The notes beneath the pieces were generated by a model. It searched no databases and was not told the DNA's origin. It worked only from the letters and a program-made list of their open reading frames with translations. The translations under genes and the position numbers were made by a program. Below, piece after piece: positions 43,392 to 52,206 of a stretch of DNA of 64,000 nucleotides (position 1 is its first letter; each line of letters begins with the position of its first letter). Source of the DNA: Bacillota bacterium (GTDB taxonomy: Bacteria > Bacillota > Clostridia > Christensenellales > SZUA-584); assembly GCA_023410475.1 (NCBI GenBank), contig JAEYPS010000026.1, positions 10,593 to 74,592 of the forward strand, in the 5' to 3' direction.

Positions 43392-43960
43392 TAGGTGTGC
43401 GTGCAAAGCTCCTTGATTTTATCGCGCAGCAGCAGAAAATCCTCAAAGGCGACGGGCTTCAGGCTCGGGTTGCGCAGGAGCGCCGCAGGGTGCATGGTGC
43501 CCATCACAAGGCGGCCGTCCTGCTCAAACCACTTGCCGTGCTCGCTCGTCACCTTAAAGTTCTCGCTGATGAAGCGCTTGGCGGCAATACGGCCCACGCA
43601 GACGATAATCTTGGGGTTGATGAGTTCTATCTGATGCGCGAGGTGCCCGGCGCAGGCGGCCTGCTCCTCCGGCAGCGGGTCGCGGTTCTCGGGCGGGCGG
43701 CACTTGATGATGTTGGCAATATAGATGTTCTTATCGCGGTAAAGGTCGATGCAGGCGAGCAGCTTGTCCAGCAGCTGGCCGGATCGGCCCACAAACGGCA
43801 AGCCGTCCGCATCCTCCTGCGCGCCCGGCGCTTCGCCGATAAACAGTACCTCGGCGTCCTCCACCCCGGTGCCGAACACCACGTTTTTACGCGTCTGGCT
43901 CAGGGCACAGGCAGTACAGCCCAGAACATCCTCCCGCAATTTGTTAAAGCTCTCGCTCAT
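43388..43960 (-). CDS. Uracil-DNA glycosylase, family 4 (iron-sulfur)
   Basis: 190 aa, start at MSESFNKLRED after AAAAGGATTTGATACGC. The four cluster cysteines are visible as Cys15, Cys18, Cys87 and Cys103, and motif 1 is GEAPGAQED (42-50). The second active-site motif HPAALLRNP lies near the C-terminus. It removes uracil from DNA in base-excision repair. It is a single gene read leftward and converges with the membrane operon. Confidence 0.93.
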   Translation of the reverse strand: MSESFNKLREDVLGCTACALSQTRKNVVFGTGVEDAEVLFIGEAPGAQEDADGLPFVGRSGQLLDKLLACIDLYRDKNIYIANIIKCRPPENRDPLPEEQAACAGHLAHQIELINPKIIVCVGRIAAKRFISENFKVTSEHGKWFEQDGRLVMGTMHPAALLRNPSLKPVAFEDFLLLRDKIKELCTHTY

Positions 43961-44184
43961 GCGTATCAAATCCTTTTTATATAGTAATAGTACTGGTATA
44001 ATTGCGCGTGGCAGCGAACGAAGCAAGCGAATTGCCCTGCGCATAAACCGATGTAATCTCTGCTTTTGCAGATATTATACCATATTTCCATTTAAAAAGT
44101 ATAATACAAAGGCTTTATTTAAAAGTGATAAAAATACTTTTATAATCCCGCCTTCCGGTGGGAGCGATAACGCTTTGCATATTG

Positions 44185-44250
44185 AACGGTAATGCGGCGG
44201 CTAAAAGCCTAGAATGGGAATAAGATTCCCATTTCAAATGGAATTTAGTA
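44185..44250 (-). repeat. Dispersed repeat, copy 2 (inverted relative to copy 1)
   Basis: Contains AACGGTAATGCGGCGGCT (44185-44202) and CCCATTTCAAATGGAATTTA (44228-44247), the reverse complements of blocks in copy 1. It lies in the gap between the glycosylase start and the PduL gene, where no other gene is seen. Confidence 0.8.
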
Positions 44251-44320
44251 TAAGGCTTGCAATAACGGGCGAATAGTCGTAGAATAAGGATGTAATACAT
44301 ACTAATGGAGGAAGCAACGG

Positions 44321-44893
44321 ATGAAGTTTATCGTTGAAACATCTGCCCGTCATGTACATGTAAACGAGGCGGATTTAAAAACATTATTCGGTGAGGGCGC
44401 AACCCTGACCAAGAAGAAGGACCTCTCCCAGCCCGGACAGTTTGCCTGCGAAGAGCGCGTTACCATCGTTGGCCCCAAGAGCTCGCTTACGGGTGTATCG
44501 ATACTCGGCCCGACACGTCCCAGCACCCAGGTGGAGCTTTCGGCTACCGACGCGCGTTCCATCGGTATCACCGCGCCGATTCGCGAGTCCGGCGACATCA
44601 AGGGCAGCGGCGCCTGCAAGATCGTCGGCCCCAAGGGTGAGATCGAGATCAGCGAAGGCGTGATCGTTGCAAAGCGTCACATCCACGCAACCCCCGCCGA
44701 TGCCGAGAGGCTTGGCGTAAGCGACAAAGAGGTGGTTGCCGTGAAGATCGTTACCCCCGAAAGGACCACCGTCTACGGCGATGTGGTTGTGCGCGTATCG
44801 GATAAGTTCGCGCTTGCCATGCATATCGATACCGATGAATCTAACGCTGCGGGTGCATCCGGCACTATCGAGGGCGAGATTGTAAAGCTGTAA
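44321..44893 (+). CDS. pduL: Phosphate propanoyltransferase / phosphotransacetylase PduL
   Basis: 190 aa, two-repeat PduL fold. Metal-binding histidines appear in SARHVHV (repeat 1), AKRHIHAT (repeat 2) and LAMHIDTDE near the C-terminus; GPTRPSTQVELSATDA is also typical. It interconverts acyl-CoA and acyl phosphate and replaces Pta in many Clostridia. No encapsulation peptide or microcompartment gene is visible, so it is probably the housekeeping acetate enzyme. The ATG follows ATGGAGGAAGCAACGG, and a terminator follows at 44953. Confidence 0.94.
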   Translation: MKFIVETSARHVHVNEADLKTLFGEGATLTKKKDLSQPGQFACEERVTIVGPKSSLTGVSILGPTRPSTQVELSATDARSIGITAPIRESGDIKGSGACKIVGPKGEIEISEGVIVAKRHIHATPADAERLGVSDKEVVAVKIVTPERTTVYGDVVVRVSDKFALAMHIDTDESNAAGASGTIEGEIVKL

Positions 44894-44952
44894 GCCTTCA
44901 TCCTATCGACACAGTTAGATATCGCACTGGTTGTAAAGAGATTAAAATTAGC

Positions 44953-44991
44953 AGCGGCTGAGCTTGAAAGACGGGCTTGGCCGCTTTTTTT
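44953..44991 (+). terminator. Terminator of pduL
   Basis: AGCGGC pairs with GCCGCT (inner GAGCTTG/GGGCTTG region imperfect), followed by TTTTTTT. Confidence 0.85.
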
Positions 44992-45020
44992 AGAGCGCCG
45001 ACGGCTAAACATCTGCACCT

Positions 45021-45295
45021 GTTGACACCATTTTGAATTTCTAGTATCATAATAGTATCGTCTTGAAAAGGAATTCCTTATGCTGCTTGCATTTCTGTAA
45101 CTTGTTAAAAGGCTGCGCTTAGCCCTTGTTTGTCGGGGCTTAACTTTGGCGTGCTTTTTCTCGGGTGCGAACAGAGGTGCAAAGGCTGGCTGTATACAGT
45201 GCCGCTGCGGCTATCTATACCCCTTTGCATAACCGATCGACCTTGCGTGAGCAGCTGCCAAACCGGCGAGCCGTTCACGCTTTTGTTTTTATGGC
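45021..45295 (+). promoter_or_regulatory. Structured leader with attenuator-like terminator before the MFS gene
   Basis: A promoter TTGACA (45021) with 17-bp spacing to TATCAT (45044) should start a ~270-nt leader. Inside, TGCAAAGG (45178) pairs with CCTTTGCA (45221) around small stems such as GCCGCTGCGGC. A terminator-like hairpin GCGTGA...TCACGC with TTTTGTTTTT ends near 45292, about 30 bp before the ATG. A leader with a terminator just before a transporter start suggests ligand- or translation-controlled attenuation. I could not match it to a known riboswitch class. Confidence 0.6.
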
Positions 45296-45323
45296 ACAAC
45301 CCGACCGAATGATGGAGGTAACT

Positions 45324-46601
45324 ATGAAGCCAACCAATGCATGGGTATCCAAAACCGCGTTGTTTTTAACCAGCCAGATGTTTTCGCTGTTCGGCTCCTC
45401 GGTGGTGGGGTATGTGATGATATGGTACATCACGCTCGAAACCTCGTCGGCGTGGATGATGACCGTCTCCATTCTCTGCACCTTCCTGCCGCAGCTGTTG
45501 GTTTCACTGTTTGCGGGGGTTTGGGCCGACCGTTACAGCCGAAAGCTGCTCATTATGCTCTCCGACCTGTTTACGGCTCTGTGCACCCTTGTGCTGGCAG
45601 TGTTTTTCCTGCTCGGGGTACGGTCGTTTACCCTGCTCTTTATCATATCCGCGCTGCGCTCGCTGGGCGCGGGCGTGCAGGCCCCCGCGGTAGGGGCCAT
45701 TCTGCCGCAGCTGGTGCCCGCTGAAAAGCTTACCAAGGTAAACGGCATCAGCAACGCGCTCAACTCGGCGCTGATGCTGCTTTCCCCCGCCGTGGGCGGC
45801 TTGCTGCTCGCCGAGGTGGATATGGGCTATGCGCTGCTGGTGGATGTGGTCACCGCGCTGCTGGCGGTGTGCATCCTGCTGTTTTTGAAGGTGCAGAGGG
45901 TCGAGCGCTCGGAGGAACCGGCCTCCACCCTCGGCGACCTGAAAAAGGGCCTGCGTTACACGATGGAGCACCCGATCTTGCGCAGGCTGATGATCTTCTA
46001 CCTGCTGTTTTTCTTCTTGGTGTCGCCCGCCGCGTTCCTAACGCCCGTGATGGTGGAGCGCAGCTTCGGTCCCGAGGTGTGGCGCCTCACCGCCAACGAG
46101 ATGCTGTGGACAGCGGGGTCGCTGCTGGGCGGCGTGCTCATCTCGGTGTGGGGCGGGTTTAAAAACCGGCTCGCCACCATGGCGCTGGCAACCGCGGGCT
46201 TTGGCGTTACCTTCGCGCTGCTGGGGGTTGCGGGCAATTTTTATCTCTACCTTGGCATCATGCTGGTGTCGGGCATCTTCATGCCGGTTTTCGGCACGGC
46301 GGAAACGGTGCTGATACAGGAGACGGTAGAGGAGCAGATGCTCGGGCGCGTCTTTTCGATTGTACAGATTATCATCACCGGCGCCATGCCGCTGGGCATG
46401 GTGGTGTTCGGCCCGCTGGGGGACCTTATCAAAATCGAGTACCTGCTCATCGGCACCGGCGTGCTCATGGTGCTGCTCACACCGTTTATCTTAAGCAGCA
46501 AGGCAAGCGTGAAGGCAGTCGGCTCATCATCTGCCGGAGCGGTTGTTGAGGGCACCTCTGCCTCCGCGGAGCACACTGCGGACGACGATGCCACCGAGTA
46601 A
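45324..46601 (+). CDS. MFS exporter (MFS_3 / drug-efflux type)
   Basis: 425 aa, twelve hydrophobic helices, start at MKPTNAWVSK after GATGGAGGTAACT. Family motif A appears as GVWADRYSRKLLIM between helices 2 and 3. Its pattern matches MFS_3-like exporters of macrolides or other drugs in Firmicutes. The last ~35 residues are a Ser/Ala/Glu-rich tail. It is alone behind a long structured leader, so expression is probably conditional. The substrate is unknown. Confidence 0.9.
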   Translation: MKPTNAWVSKTALFLTSQMFSLFGSSVVGYVMIWYITLETSSAWMMTVSILCTFLPQLLVSLFAGVWADRYSRKLLIMLSDLFTALCTLVLAVFFLLGVRSFTLLFIISALRSLGAGVQAPAVGAILPQLVPAEKLTKVNGISNALNSALMLLSPAVGGLLLAEVDMGYALLVDVVTALLAVCILLFLKVQRVERSEEPASTLGDLKKGLRYTMEHPILRRLMIFYLLFFFLVSPAAFLTPVMVERSFGPEVWRLTANEMLWTAGSLLGGVLISVWGGFKNRLATMALATAGFGVTFALLGVAGNFYLYLGIMLVSGIFMPVFGTAETVLIQETVEEQMLGRVFSIVQIIITGAMPLGMVVFGPLGDLIKIEYLLIGTGVLMVLLTPFILSSKASVKAVGSSSAGAVVEGTSASAEHTADDDATE

Positions 46602-46665
46602 AAAGAGGATCGATAGAATACGCCTTGCAGCATACCCCGATATGGAGGTGGGCTGCAGGGCGTAT

Positions 46666-46977
46666 TTATTCAACCTCTAAGACCTTAACCGCTGTTTGTA
46701 TCTGCCGCCACTCGTTCTGCAGCGCGTGCAGCCTTTGCCGCCCCTCAGTAGTAATTCGGTAATACTTTCGCTGCGGCCCGCCCGAGACCGTGCCGTAATA
46801 GGTCTCGGTATATCCGTCGCTGTGCAGGCGCCGCAGGATGGTGTAGACAGTCGCTTCATGTACATCGGTAAAGGCCCTTGTTACAAGCTGCATCAGTTCA
46901 TAGCCATACATCTCTTTGCGGTGAATCTGCGAAAGGATACAGAATTCCAGTACGCCCTTCTTCATCTGCCCGTCCAC
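46666..46977 (-). CDS. PadR-family transcriptional regulator
   Basis: 103 aa. The family start DGQMKKGVLEFCILSQI and winged-helix elements YGYELMQLV and TVYTILRRLHSDGYTETYY are clear. I choose GTG 46977, because family members begin MDxQLKKG and AGGAGG stands ten bases ahead; an ATG at 46965 would give an ATGA overlap instead. It overlaps the end of the DUF1700 gene. It likely represses this operon or the adjacent exporter. Confidence 0.92.
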   Translation of the reverse strand: MDGQMKKGVLEFCILSQIHRKEMYGYELMQLVTRAFTDVHEATVYTILRRLHSDGYTETYYGTVSGGPQRKYYRITTEGRQRLHALQNEWRQIQTAVKVLEVE

Positions 46978-47828
46978 GACAATACATCCTCCTGACGCTT
47001 ACCGCCTTGTTTTCTCATGAAATACAGGGTGAGCAGTATTGAAAGTATAGTACCCGCCGCCAGCGGCATGCTGCTTCTCAATAAGCTCATCCCCCATGTT
47101 TCGGGGGAGTTCATCGTGTGAAGAACCAGATGGATATCCATAACGGTAAACAGTACCCCAAACGGAAAAAAGACAAGCCCCTTTGCCCACGCAAAGGCAT
47201 TGGAGAGGTAAAGCAGGTATAAAACAGTAAGTAGAAAAATGATTACCGTCAGCTGCATTGTGTGGCTGAGAACCCTGTTAAAGGCTATCGGGTCGTGGAG
47301 GTATTCACTCAATGCAAAGGCGTTCGCCGACGTAAAGAGCAGCGCGGCGGTTAATAAGGACAATACCCCCAGAAGGCAGGCCGCTGCGGGGACTGAAAAC
47401 CGTGCGCATGCTTTGGGTTTTACTTTGAAAAGTTTGTTATACCTGCACACCGGCAGCAGTACCGGTATCACCGCAGCCAGCAGCAGATCACAGCCGTACC
47501 GGCTCAGGTCAACCGCTTTAAAGCAAAGAAAAGAGAGCACCAATATACCCGCCACGGCGGCAAGAATTTTGGCCAGTAGGGGGCTTACCCAAACGATTGG
47601 CTTGCTTTTGCGTTTTGTTAAAGAACCCTCTGCTTCATCCCGTAACAGTTCCCGTGCAACCATGTCTGGTGGCCCGAACTCTCGCGTAAGCTCCTCTTCG
47701 GTTTTGCCCTCCAGCAGCCCGGTTTCAAAGTATTCCCCGTAATCGGCGATAATCTCCTGAACCTCGCGCTGCGGCAGGCGGTTTTCCAAGGCCGTGGAAA
47801 GCGCGTGCAGATACTCGGCTTTTGTCAT
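46962..47828 (-). CDS. DUF1700-like membrane protein
   Basis: 288 aa from MTKAEYLHALSTALE, with AGGTG ahead of the ATG. The N-terminal cytoplasmic part (EIIADYGEYFETGLLEGKTEEELTREFG) is the typical DUF1700 helical bundle. About seven hydrophobic helices follow. DUF1700 proteins usually pair with PadR regulators and are thought to sense or respond to envelope stress. Here the order is DUF1700 first and PadR second, the reverse of the common arrangement. Confidence 0.88.
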   Translation of the reverse strand: MTKAEYLHALSTALENRLPQREVQEIIADYGEYFETGLLEGKTEEELTREFGPPDMVARELLRDEAEGSLTKRKSKPIVWVSPLLAKILAAVAGILVLSFLCFKAVDLSRYGCDLLLAAVIPVLLPVCRYNKLFKVKPKACARFSVPAAACLLGVLSLLTAALLFTSANAFALSEYLHDPIAFNRVLSHTMQLTVIIFLLTVLYLLYLSNAFAWAKGLVFFPFGVLFTVMDIHLVLHTMNSPETWGMSLLRSSMPLAAGTILSILLTLYFMRKQGGKRQEDVLSWTGR

Positions 47829-47978
47829 TTGCTTACACCTCACACTACTAATTATCAGTCAGTAATTTCATCATAGCGCACTACTGCTTAATAGTCAATA
47901 GTAAGCCTGCAAAACATAGCGAAGAATATAACACGGAGTATTATTTTGAGGAATTTATAATAATTATCCTCTCTCCAC
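47829..47978. other. Divergent upstream region of DUF1700
   Basis: No gene is seen. The sequence is AT-rich and holds the probable leftward promoter of the DUF1700-PadR operon. Confidence 0.4.
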
Positions 47979-48466
47979 TTGACGCCGTACCCAGTATATG
48001 CTATTATTGTCTCGAAATAAAAGCAGAGAGGATAGTTTTGATGTCGGCGTCTGTAAAGGCGGTTCACAACTAAATAGTTGTTGAAAGGTTTTCCGGCAGC
48101 GGGGTACAGGTTTGTACGCCTGCTTGTTCGTTTTACCTTTCGGGCTCGCCGCTTTTTCGGCAGGGCTCGAACATCTGCCTGCGTGCAAGGGCGTGTAGCC
48201 TCTCGCGCGTTACAGACATGCTTCATAAACTACCTTTATGAATACACGACCCCTTAGTAATGCCTAAGCTGCGTTTTATCGCTCTATGCGACGATATGTA
48301 GCTTTTGAGGATATACAAGGGGAACTGAAGCGTGGCGGATTTGTTCTGTCGCGTATTTTTTATGTGTTTTTATAAGTGATATGTAGTGCCCGCGGGAGCA
48401 GTCTGCCTTTGTCATTGAATTTGAAGGAGCGACAGATGTTTATTCCCGCGGGCATCTTTATTTTTT
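47979..48466 (+). ncRNA. Candidate structured non-coding RNA / long leader before the MutS2-like gene
   Basis: A strong promoter (TTGACG 47979-47984, 17-bp spacer, TATTAT 48002-48007) starts a region without a good ORF. Long-range pairs are visible: GTCTGTAA (48049) with TTACAGAC (48210) closes a ~170-nt domain. Inside it ACAACTA/TAGTTGT (48066-48081), GAAAGG/CCTTTC (48083 and 48136), GTAC/GTAC, and GTTCG/CGAAC (48126 and 48168) are compatible stems. Downstream, AAGCTGC/GTAGCTT (near 48268) forms another hairpin. A long-loop terminator (GTGCCCGCGGGA/TCCCGCGGGCAT, T-rich tail) ends at 48466, 17 bp before the MutS2-like start. The class is unknown to me; a raiA-type RNA is one possibility. Confidence 0.6.
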
Positions 48467-48482
48467 GTAGGAGGAAAACACC

Positions 48483-50438
48483 GTGGAAAAACCACTTATC
48501 ACACTTGAATTTAATCTGATTCTAGGTATGCTTTGCGCCCTCGCGGTTTCCCCAAGAGCCGAGGAGCGGCTGCGTGCGCTGCGCCCGGCGCTGGGCGAAA
48601 GCGAATGTGCGCGCCGGATGGCGGAGACCACCGATGCGAAGCGCATCCTTGAGAGCTTTGGCAACCCGCCGCTCACCCCCATGAGAGAGATCGAGATGCT
48701 GCTGGAGCTCTGCGCCAAGGGCGCCATGCTCCTGCCCGAGCAGTTGGGGCAGGTGGCACAGTTTTTGGCAGCCTGCAGGCGTATGAAGGGTTACCTTAAA
48801 AAAGCGGAGCTTATCAGCGGCGACATCGCTCTCTATGGCGGCTCCATCAACCCGCTGGACGCGCTCTACGGGGAGATTGACCGCACGGTGCGCGGCGACA
48901 GGCTGGACGACGCCGCCTCCCCCGCGTTGCGCGATATACGCAGGCAGATCGAAAACATGCACACCGCCGTAAAGGCAAAGCTTGAAAGCCTTTTGCGCGG
49001 GCACAAGGAATGGTTCGCCGACGGCTACGTCGCCACGCGCAACGGGCGGCTGGTGCTGCCGGTGAAGCGGGAGTTTAAAAACATGTTAAGCGGCTCGGTG
49101 GTGGATACCTCCGCCACGGGCGGCACCTGTTTTATCGAGCCTGCCTCGGTGCGCAGGCTGCAGGAGGAGCTTGCGCAACTCGAGGTGGAGGAGGAGAACG
49201 AGGTGCGGCGCATCCTCTACACCCTTACCGCGCTGGTGGATGAGAACGCGTCCCCGCTGCACATCAATATCGAGGCGATGGAAGCGCTGGACTTCGTATT
49301 CGCCAAGGCAAAGCTCTCGGCACAGATGGGCGCTATCCCCGTGCCGGTGACCGCCGAGCGGCGCATCGTGCTTAAAAGCGCGCGACATCCGCTCATTAAA
49401 ACAGAGGCATGCGTGCCCATCGATTTTGCGCTGGGTGACGGGATAAACGGGGTGATCATCACCGGGCCGAACACCGGCGGCAAAACGGTGGCCCTTAAAA
49501 CCGTGGGGCTGTTGTCGGTGATGGCACAGTGCGGGCTGCACCTGCCGGTGGGCGAGGGGAGCACCCTCTGCCTGCACAACCTCGTGCTGTGCGACATCGG
49601 CGACGGGCAGAGCATCGCCGAGAACCTCTCCACCTTCTCCTCGCACATCACCAACATCATCGAGATTCTGCGCCTTGCGGGCCGGGATAGCCTTGTGCTG
49701 CTCGACGAGCTCGGCTCGGGCACCGACCCGGCGGAGGGCATGGGCATCGCGGTGGCGGTGCTTACCGAGCTGCGCGCCAAGGGCTGTCTGTTTGTGGCCA
49801 CCACTCACTACCCCGAGGTGAAGGAGTACGCCAAAACCGCCGACGGGCTTATGAACGCGCGCATGGCGTTTGACCGCGAAAGCCTGCGCCCGCTCTACCG
49901 GCTGGAGCTGGGCGAGGCGGGCGAAAGCTGTGCACTCTATATCGCGCAGCGCTTAGGCTTCCCCGCACACCTGCTGCAAACGGCGCAGGAGGCCGCTTAC
50001 GGCGGGGGACCCCACTCAAGGGAACCTCATACTACGCTCCCTTTCTCCGACATCCAATTGTCTGAATCCGCCGCAATGCCGTTGCTGCCCGCACCGACGA
50101 TCAAACGCGAAAAGCCGAAGAATACCGTGCCGAATCGGGCCGACAGCTTTAATCTGGGCGACAGCGTGATGGTTTACCCGCAAAAGGAGATCGGCATTGT
50201 ATATCAGCCCGCCAACGAGCGCGGCGAAATCGGCGTGCAGCTCAAGCAGGGGGTTAAAAAGCTGATACCGCACAAGCGGCTGAAGCTGCAGGTGCCCGCC
50301 GATAAGCTCTACCCGCCGGACTATGATTTTTCCGTTATCTTTGACAGTGTAGCCAACCGCAAGGCGCGGCATGTGCTGAACAAGCGGCACGACCCCAGCC
50401 TTATCATCCTGCACGAGCAGGGGGAGGAGACGACATGA
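48483..50438 (+). CDS. MutS2-like ATPase lacking the Smr domain
   Basis: 651 aa, GTG start after GTAGGAGGAAAACACC. A MutS2-type core/clamp region covers about residues 1-290 (GRLVLPVKREFKNMLSGSVVD, GGTCFIEP). The ABC-type ATPase has Walker A GPNTGGKT (328-335), ENLSTFSSHI and Walker B LVLLDELGSGTDPAEG (405-419). Full MutS2 is ~780 aa with a C-terminal Smr nuclease; here a KOW-like segment (NLGDSVMVYP) is followed by an unrelated ending instead. It is translationally coupled (ATGA) to an ABC transporter. MutS2 proteins suppress homologous recombination or rescue collided ribosomes; without Smr the role is open. Confidence 0.88.
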   Translation: MEKPLITLEFNLILGMLCALAVSPRAEERLRALRPALGESECARRMAETTDAKRILESFGNPPLTPMREIEMLLELCAKGAMLLPEQLGQVAQFLAACRRMKGYLKKAELISGDIALYGGSINPLDALYGEIDRTVRGDRLDDAASPALRDIRRQIENMHTAVKAKLESLLRGHKEWFADGYVATRNGRLVLPVKREFKNMLSGSVVDTSATGGTCFIEPASVRRLQEELAQLEVEEENEVRRILYTLTALVDENASPLHINIEAMEALDFVFAKAKLSAQMGAIPVPVTAERRIVLKSARHPLIKTEACVPIDFALGDGINGVIITGPNTGGKTVALKTVGLLSVMAQCGLHLPVGEGSTLCLHNLVLCDIGDGQSIAENLSTFSSHITNIIEILRLAGRDSLVLLDELGSGTDPAEGMGIAVAVLTELRAKGCLFVATTHYPEVKEYAKTADGLMNARMAFDRESLRPLYRLELGEAGESCALYIAQRLGFPAHLLQTAQEAAYGGGPHSREPHTTLPFSDIQLSESAAMPLLPAPTIKREKPKNTVPNRADSFNLGDSVMVYPQKEIGIVYQPANERGEIGVQLKQGVKKLIPHKRLKLQVPADKLYPPDYDFSVIFDSVANRKARHVLNKRHDPSLIILHEQGEETT

Positions 50439-51415
50439 CGGTCATCCGCACAGAGCACCTCACCAAGACCTACCGCCGCTTTGAGAAGGAGGCGGGGCTG
50501 AAAGGCAGCATGAAGAGCCTGTTTCACCGCCGGTTTATCACCAAAACGGCGGTGGACGATTTTAACCTCTCGATAGACGACGGCGAGTTTGTGGGGCTTA
50601 TCGGCCCTAACGGCGCTGGCAAAACCACGCTGGTGAAGATGCTCACCGGCATTATCGCGCCGACGTCGGGGGAGATATCGGTGCTCGGGTATTTCCCCAA
50701 CCGGCTGGAGAACGCCTTTAAGCGGCAGTACGCCTTGGTGATGGGGCAGAAAAGCCAGCTGTTTTTGGAGCTTTCGGCGGCAGACACCTTTCTGCTGTTT
50801 AAAGAGCTTTACGGCATCCCCGACGAGGAATACCGCCGAAGCCTTGACTACTTTACCGAGCTGTTTGAGGTGCGGGAGTATTTAAACGTGCAGGTGCGCA
50901 CCCTTTCGCTGGGCGAACGCATGAAGATGGAGCTGATTGCGGCGCTGCTGCACAACCCCAAGGTGCTGTTTTTAGACGAACCCACCATCGGGCTGGACGC
51001 CGTGGCGCAGAAGCAGATACGCACCTTTCTGCGTGAGGTGAACGGGCAGCGCGGCACCACCATCATCCTCACCTCCCACTACATGGAGGATATCAAGAGC
51101 CTGTGTAAGCGCTGCGTGGTGGTAAACCACGGGCAGAAGCTGTACGACGGCGCGCTTGCCGCCCTGTTTGACCGCTACCAGACCCATAAAAAAATAACCG
51201 TGCTGTTCGAGCACGAAAACGGCCTGCACCTGCCTCAGGACGTGGAGGTTTTAGAGCAGAACCCCTATAAGGTATCGCTGATGGTGCGGCGCGAGCGGGC
51301 GCAGGCGGTGCTTGCGCAGCTGCTCGACGAGTGCGATATCAGCGACCTCACCATCGAGGAGGACGACATCGGCAATGTGGTAGAGCGCATCTACACAGGA
51401 GGGGTGACCGTATGA
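50435..51415 (+). CDS. ABC-2 type exporter ATP-binding protein
   Basis: 326 aa. Walker A GPNGAGKTT, signature LSLGERMKMEL, Walker B VLFLDEPTIGLD and the switch His region TSHYMEDI are intact. The N-terminal extension (YRRFEKEAGLKGSMKSLFHR) is typical of ATPases that pair with DUF990/ABC2_membrane_6 permeases. It overlaps the MutS2-like gene by four bases and the next permease by four bases, so four genes form one tightly coupled operon. Confidence 0.94.
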   Translation: MTVIRTEHLTKTYRRFEKEAGLKGSMKSLFHRRFITKTAVDDFNLSIDDGEFVGLIGPNGAGKTTLVKMLTGIIAPTSGEISVLGYFPNRLENAFKRQYALVMGQKSQLFLELSAADTFLLFKELYGIPDEEYRRSLDYFTELFEVREYLNVQVRTLSLGERMKMELIAALLHNPKVLFLDEPTIGLDAVAQKQIRTFLREVNGQRGTTIILTSHYMEDIKSLCKRCVVVNHGQKLYDGALAALFDRYQTHKKITVLFEHENGLHLPQDVEVLEQNPYKVSLMVRRERAQAVLAQLLDECDISDLTIEEDDIGNVVERIYTGGVTV

Positions 51416-52206
51416 AGAAGTACCTCGAGATTCTCAAAATCAGCTTTAAAACCCAGCTGGTTTACCGCTTTGACGTGGTGTTTCAGATGCTGTTCTCGGT
51501 GATTAAAATCATCTTCGCCACCGTGGTGTGGGGAGCCATCTACGCACAGCAAAGCGAGGTGGCAGGTTTTACGCTCGGCGCCATGCTCTCGTACTATGTC
51601 TTTAACGCGTTTCTGTCGCAGCTCGACCTTTCAGATACCGTCAGCTACGAATTGATGGGGCAGATACGAAACGGCACCTTCTCGAAGTATATGGTGGTGC
51701 CCGTGCGGGTGCTCGGCTGGTTCTGGGCACAGCTTACGGGCAAAGCAGCCTTCTTCTTCACCTTTAACCTGCTGGCCGCCGTGCTGTGGACCGTATTGTT
51801 CCGCATCGATTTTATTATCACCGCTAACCCGTTGATGATTGCGGGGGCGCTGCTGATGGCGGGTCTTGGGCTTATCTTCATGCTGCAGCTCAACTTCTTT
51901 TTGGGCATCCTCACCTTCAAGTTTCAGGACATCTGGGTGTTTTTGATGATCAAAACGAACATCCTCGCACTTGTAACCGGCTCGCTGGTGCCCTTGGCGC
52001 TGTTGCCGCAGCCGGTCATCGCCGTTTTGCGCCTGCTGCCCTTCTATTACGGCACCTACCTGCCGTCGATGCTGCTCATCGGCAAGAACGGTTGCGAGCT
52101 TTTGCCGGGGCTGCTTACGCTGGCAGCGTGGGTACTGGTCTTTATACCGGTGAACACGATGATGTATCAGCGGCTGCGTATGCGGTACGACGGGGTGGGC
52201 ATATGA
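51412..52206 (+). CDS. ABC-2 type permease (first subunit)
   Basis: 264 aa from MKKYLEILKISFKTQLVYR, six hydrophobic helices. The ATG overlaps the TGA of the ATPase gene. It belongs to the same general group as DUF990/ABC2_membrane_6 exporters. Together with the next permease it probably forms a heterodimeric membrane channel for an unknown substrate. Confidence 0.9.
   Translation: MKKYLEILKISFKTQLVYRFDVVFQMLFSVIKIIFATVVWGAIYAQQSEVAGFTLGAMLSYYVFNAFLSQLDLSDTVSYELMGQIRNGTFSKYMVVPVRVLGWFWAQLTGKAAFFFTFNLLAAVLWTVLFRIDFIITANPLMIAGALLMAGLGLIFMLQLNFFLGILTFKFQDIWVFLMIKTNILALVTGSLVPLALLPQPVIAVLRLLPFYYGTYLPSMLLIGKNGCELLPGLLTLAAWVLVFIPVNTMMYQRLRMRYDGVGI

Noticed and set aside
47888..48226. Reading frame of ~110 codons across the region before the MutS2-like gene
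   Set aside because: No ribosome-binding site, no recognisable protein pattern and opposite to a strong promoter; the paired segments favour a structured RNA.
49086..49808. Long antisense frames opposite the MutS2-like gene
   Set aside because: They arise from GC-rich codon bias on the coding strand; His/Arg/Gly-rich composition and no start signals.
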